From assembly GCA_950295325.1 (NCBI GenBank), contig OX485806.1, positions 54,307,169-54,371,168 of the forward strand: a stretch of DNA of 64,000 nt. Reading direction: 5' to 3'. Shown here piece after piece: positions 62,936 through 64,000 of this stretch (within the stretch, counting starts at the first letter, position 1; every line of letters begins with the position of its first letter). The position numbers were made by a program, and so were the translations under genes. This DNA is from Polytrichum commune (lineage: Eukaryota; Streptophyta; Polytrichopsida; Polytrichales; Polytrichaceae). The notes beneath the pieces are model-generated. The model was not told where the DNA came from. It did no database searches and worked only from the letters and a program-made list of their open reading frames with translations.

Positions 62936-63700
62936 CTTGCTCGTGAGAATGGTGAGCAAATAAATGCTCGTATTTTCCGTGCCTCAGCACCAGTGAGATG
63001 AGGGCCCAATTCCAATGGCCAATCATCAAACTCTGTGCTTTCCTTCTCCACTAGAAAAGATCCACCTGGTGCTGGCACGGACTCTAACTGCTAATGAGAG
63101 GAGGGGGCATTAATCGTTCGGTTTCTCCAACCATGATTTCAAATACTTCTCCATGGATGTGGACCGCTGTGCCCCCTGACTATAATTTTCTATCCCCTGA
63201 GACAACAGTTGGTCACCATGATGCTGTTGCAATGCAAGGCATAAACCAACAGTCTACACCATGGTAGGAAGATCCATGGCTTGGCCCAACACGAAGTGCC
63301 GTTGGCCCTTAGAAAGGCCAAGAGCTGCTGTGGTGCTAGTGCGGAATCCCATGGCCCGCTCCTCTTCGTTAGCCAATGGTTCGGTGTGGGTTTTGGTGTG
63401 AGTATCCCACACCATACCCGGGCCCCGATCGCGGAATGCGAATGACTATGGAAACGTCATAAAGGTGAGAGATGCCTGCCGTGATGCCCCCACTTTGTTG
63501 ACCAATCCCAACGGGGGTAAATCATCTCGAACAATCGGGAAAGAGGTCCGGTTTGGATCCAAGATGTCATCCACCTTTTGATCAAAGGTGAAGGCACTAT
63601 AGAAAATGTTGCAGCTAAAGTAGATGACGGTTCGAGGTTGGTCCAAATCCATCGAGGCTGTGAGCCCAATGTTGTGTTCACATGTAATCTTGACCATTAA
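62936..63700 (-). pseudogene. Upstream gypsy polyprotein remnants
   Basis: Two minus-strand pieces in the correct order lie upstream of the RNase H fragment. The first is 63697-63446 (ending ...SRQASLTFMTFP) with decayed sequence continuing to about 63270, where a 'MGF.TSTTA.LGLSKGQR' string appears. The second is 63078-62940 (PAPGGSFLVEKESTEFDDWP...). They look like the region between protease and reverse transcriptase of a gag-pol protein. The join to RNase H near 62930 marks the reverse-transcriptase deletion. Assignment rests on position and partial resemblance. Confidence 0.45.
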
Positions 63701-64000
63701 GAATTGAGGCTTTTGATTTATATCAAATATTCAAAAAAAATAAAATGGGTTAGGTTTTAAAGTTTAGATTTGGATTGAGTTAAAGGGTTAGATTACGAGT
63801 GGTTAGGGCTAGTGGGGTAGAGGAACTAAATTAGAGATTAGAAGGAAGTTAATTGGCACCGAGGTTAATCGTTGGACACCCAGTTTTATGTTGGTTTTAG
63901 GCTCTTACCTGGTCGGTTTTAGGAGTGGGCTGCCGGGCTAAAATTTCGGCCGCAAGGAAGTCCACAAAAGTAGTTGGGGGAAGGAGGCAACTCGAGATGG
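63701..64000. other. Window end, no gene seen
   Basis: AT-rich then mixed sequence upstream of the gypsy remnant. It could hold leader or LTR sequence of that element continuing outside the window. No feature can be supported. Confidence 0.35.

Overview
This window is nuclear DNA of a land plant. The evidence is two spliced, recognisable plant genes: VARICOSE/EDC4 (mRNA decapping scaffold) and TFIIIA, the latter with the plant-specific 5S-rRNA mimic (P5SM) in its first intron. They sit in a background of Ty3/gypsy, LINE, MULE and solo-LTR sequence. The repeat families (including a 'CAGHVVCLNDKC'-type decayed transposon gene) and the gene style suggest a non-flowering plant such as a bryophyte, lycophyte or fern. 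That placement is inference; no marker settles the species.

Layout. 286-11360: two tandem units (A about 750-5346, B about 5347-10733) each carry a minus-strand repeat-family gene of unknown function. Arrays of a ~70-bp palindrome-bearing repeat flank them. Unit A holds a 973-bp solo LTR; unit B holds two copies of a G-rich, terminal-inverted-repeat element. 11409-15515: a decayed gene of about eleven exons of unknown function (plus strand), with a paralogous fragment near 24.0-24.5 kb. 15.5-30.6 kb: AT-rich, decayed DNA with a transposon-like pseudogene (minus, 18.7-21.7 kb), a foldback element (23.3-23.8 kb) and a direct-repeat pair (25 kb). 30665-36289: two head-to-head solo LTRs of the family seen in unit A. 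One is interrupted by a 3,695-bp MULE with 831-bp, almost identical inverted arms and a perfect 10-bp target duplication. 37.2-38.1 kb: LINE reverse transcriptase remnant.

39.2-55.3 kb is the genic island. It contains an orphan first exon resembling TAF5, then the TFIIIA locus (40169-42883, plus). TFIIIA intron 1 carries TWO tandem P5SM copies, each exactly 114 nt, and its second coding exon has a frameshift, a stop codon and an apparent GC donor. Convergent to it lies an intact 13-coding-exon EDC4/VARICOSE gene (53879-45220, minus, 1535 aa predicted). 55.4-60.4 kb is AT-rich without genes. 60.9-63.7 kb is an internally deleted Ty3/gypsy pol.

The most interesting item is the duplicated P5SM. 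In known plants a single P5SM exon binds ribosomal protein L5 and controls TFIIIA splicing. Here two structured copies in series precede a damaged coding exon. All coordinates and translations were read by eye; nothing was searched against a database.
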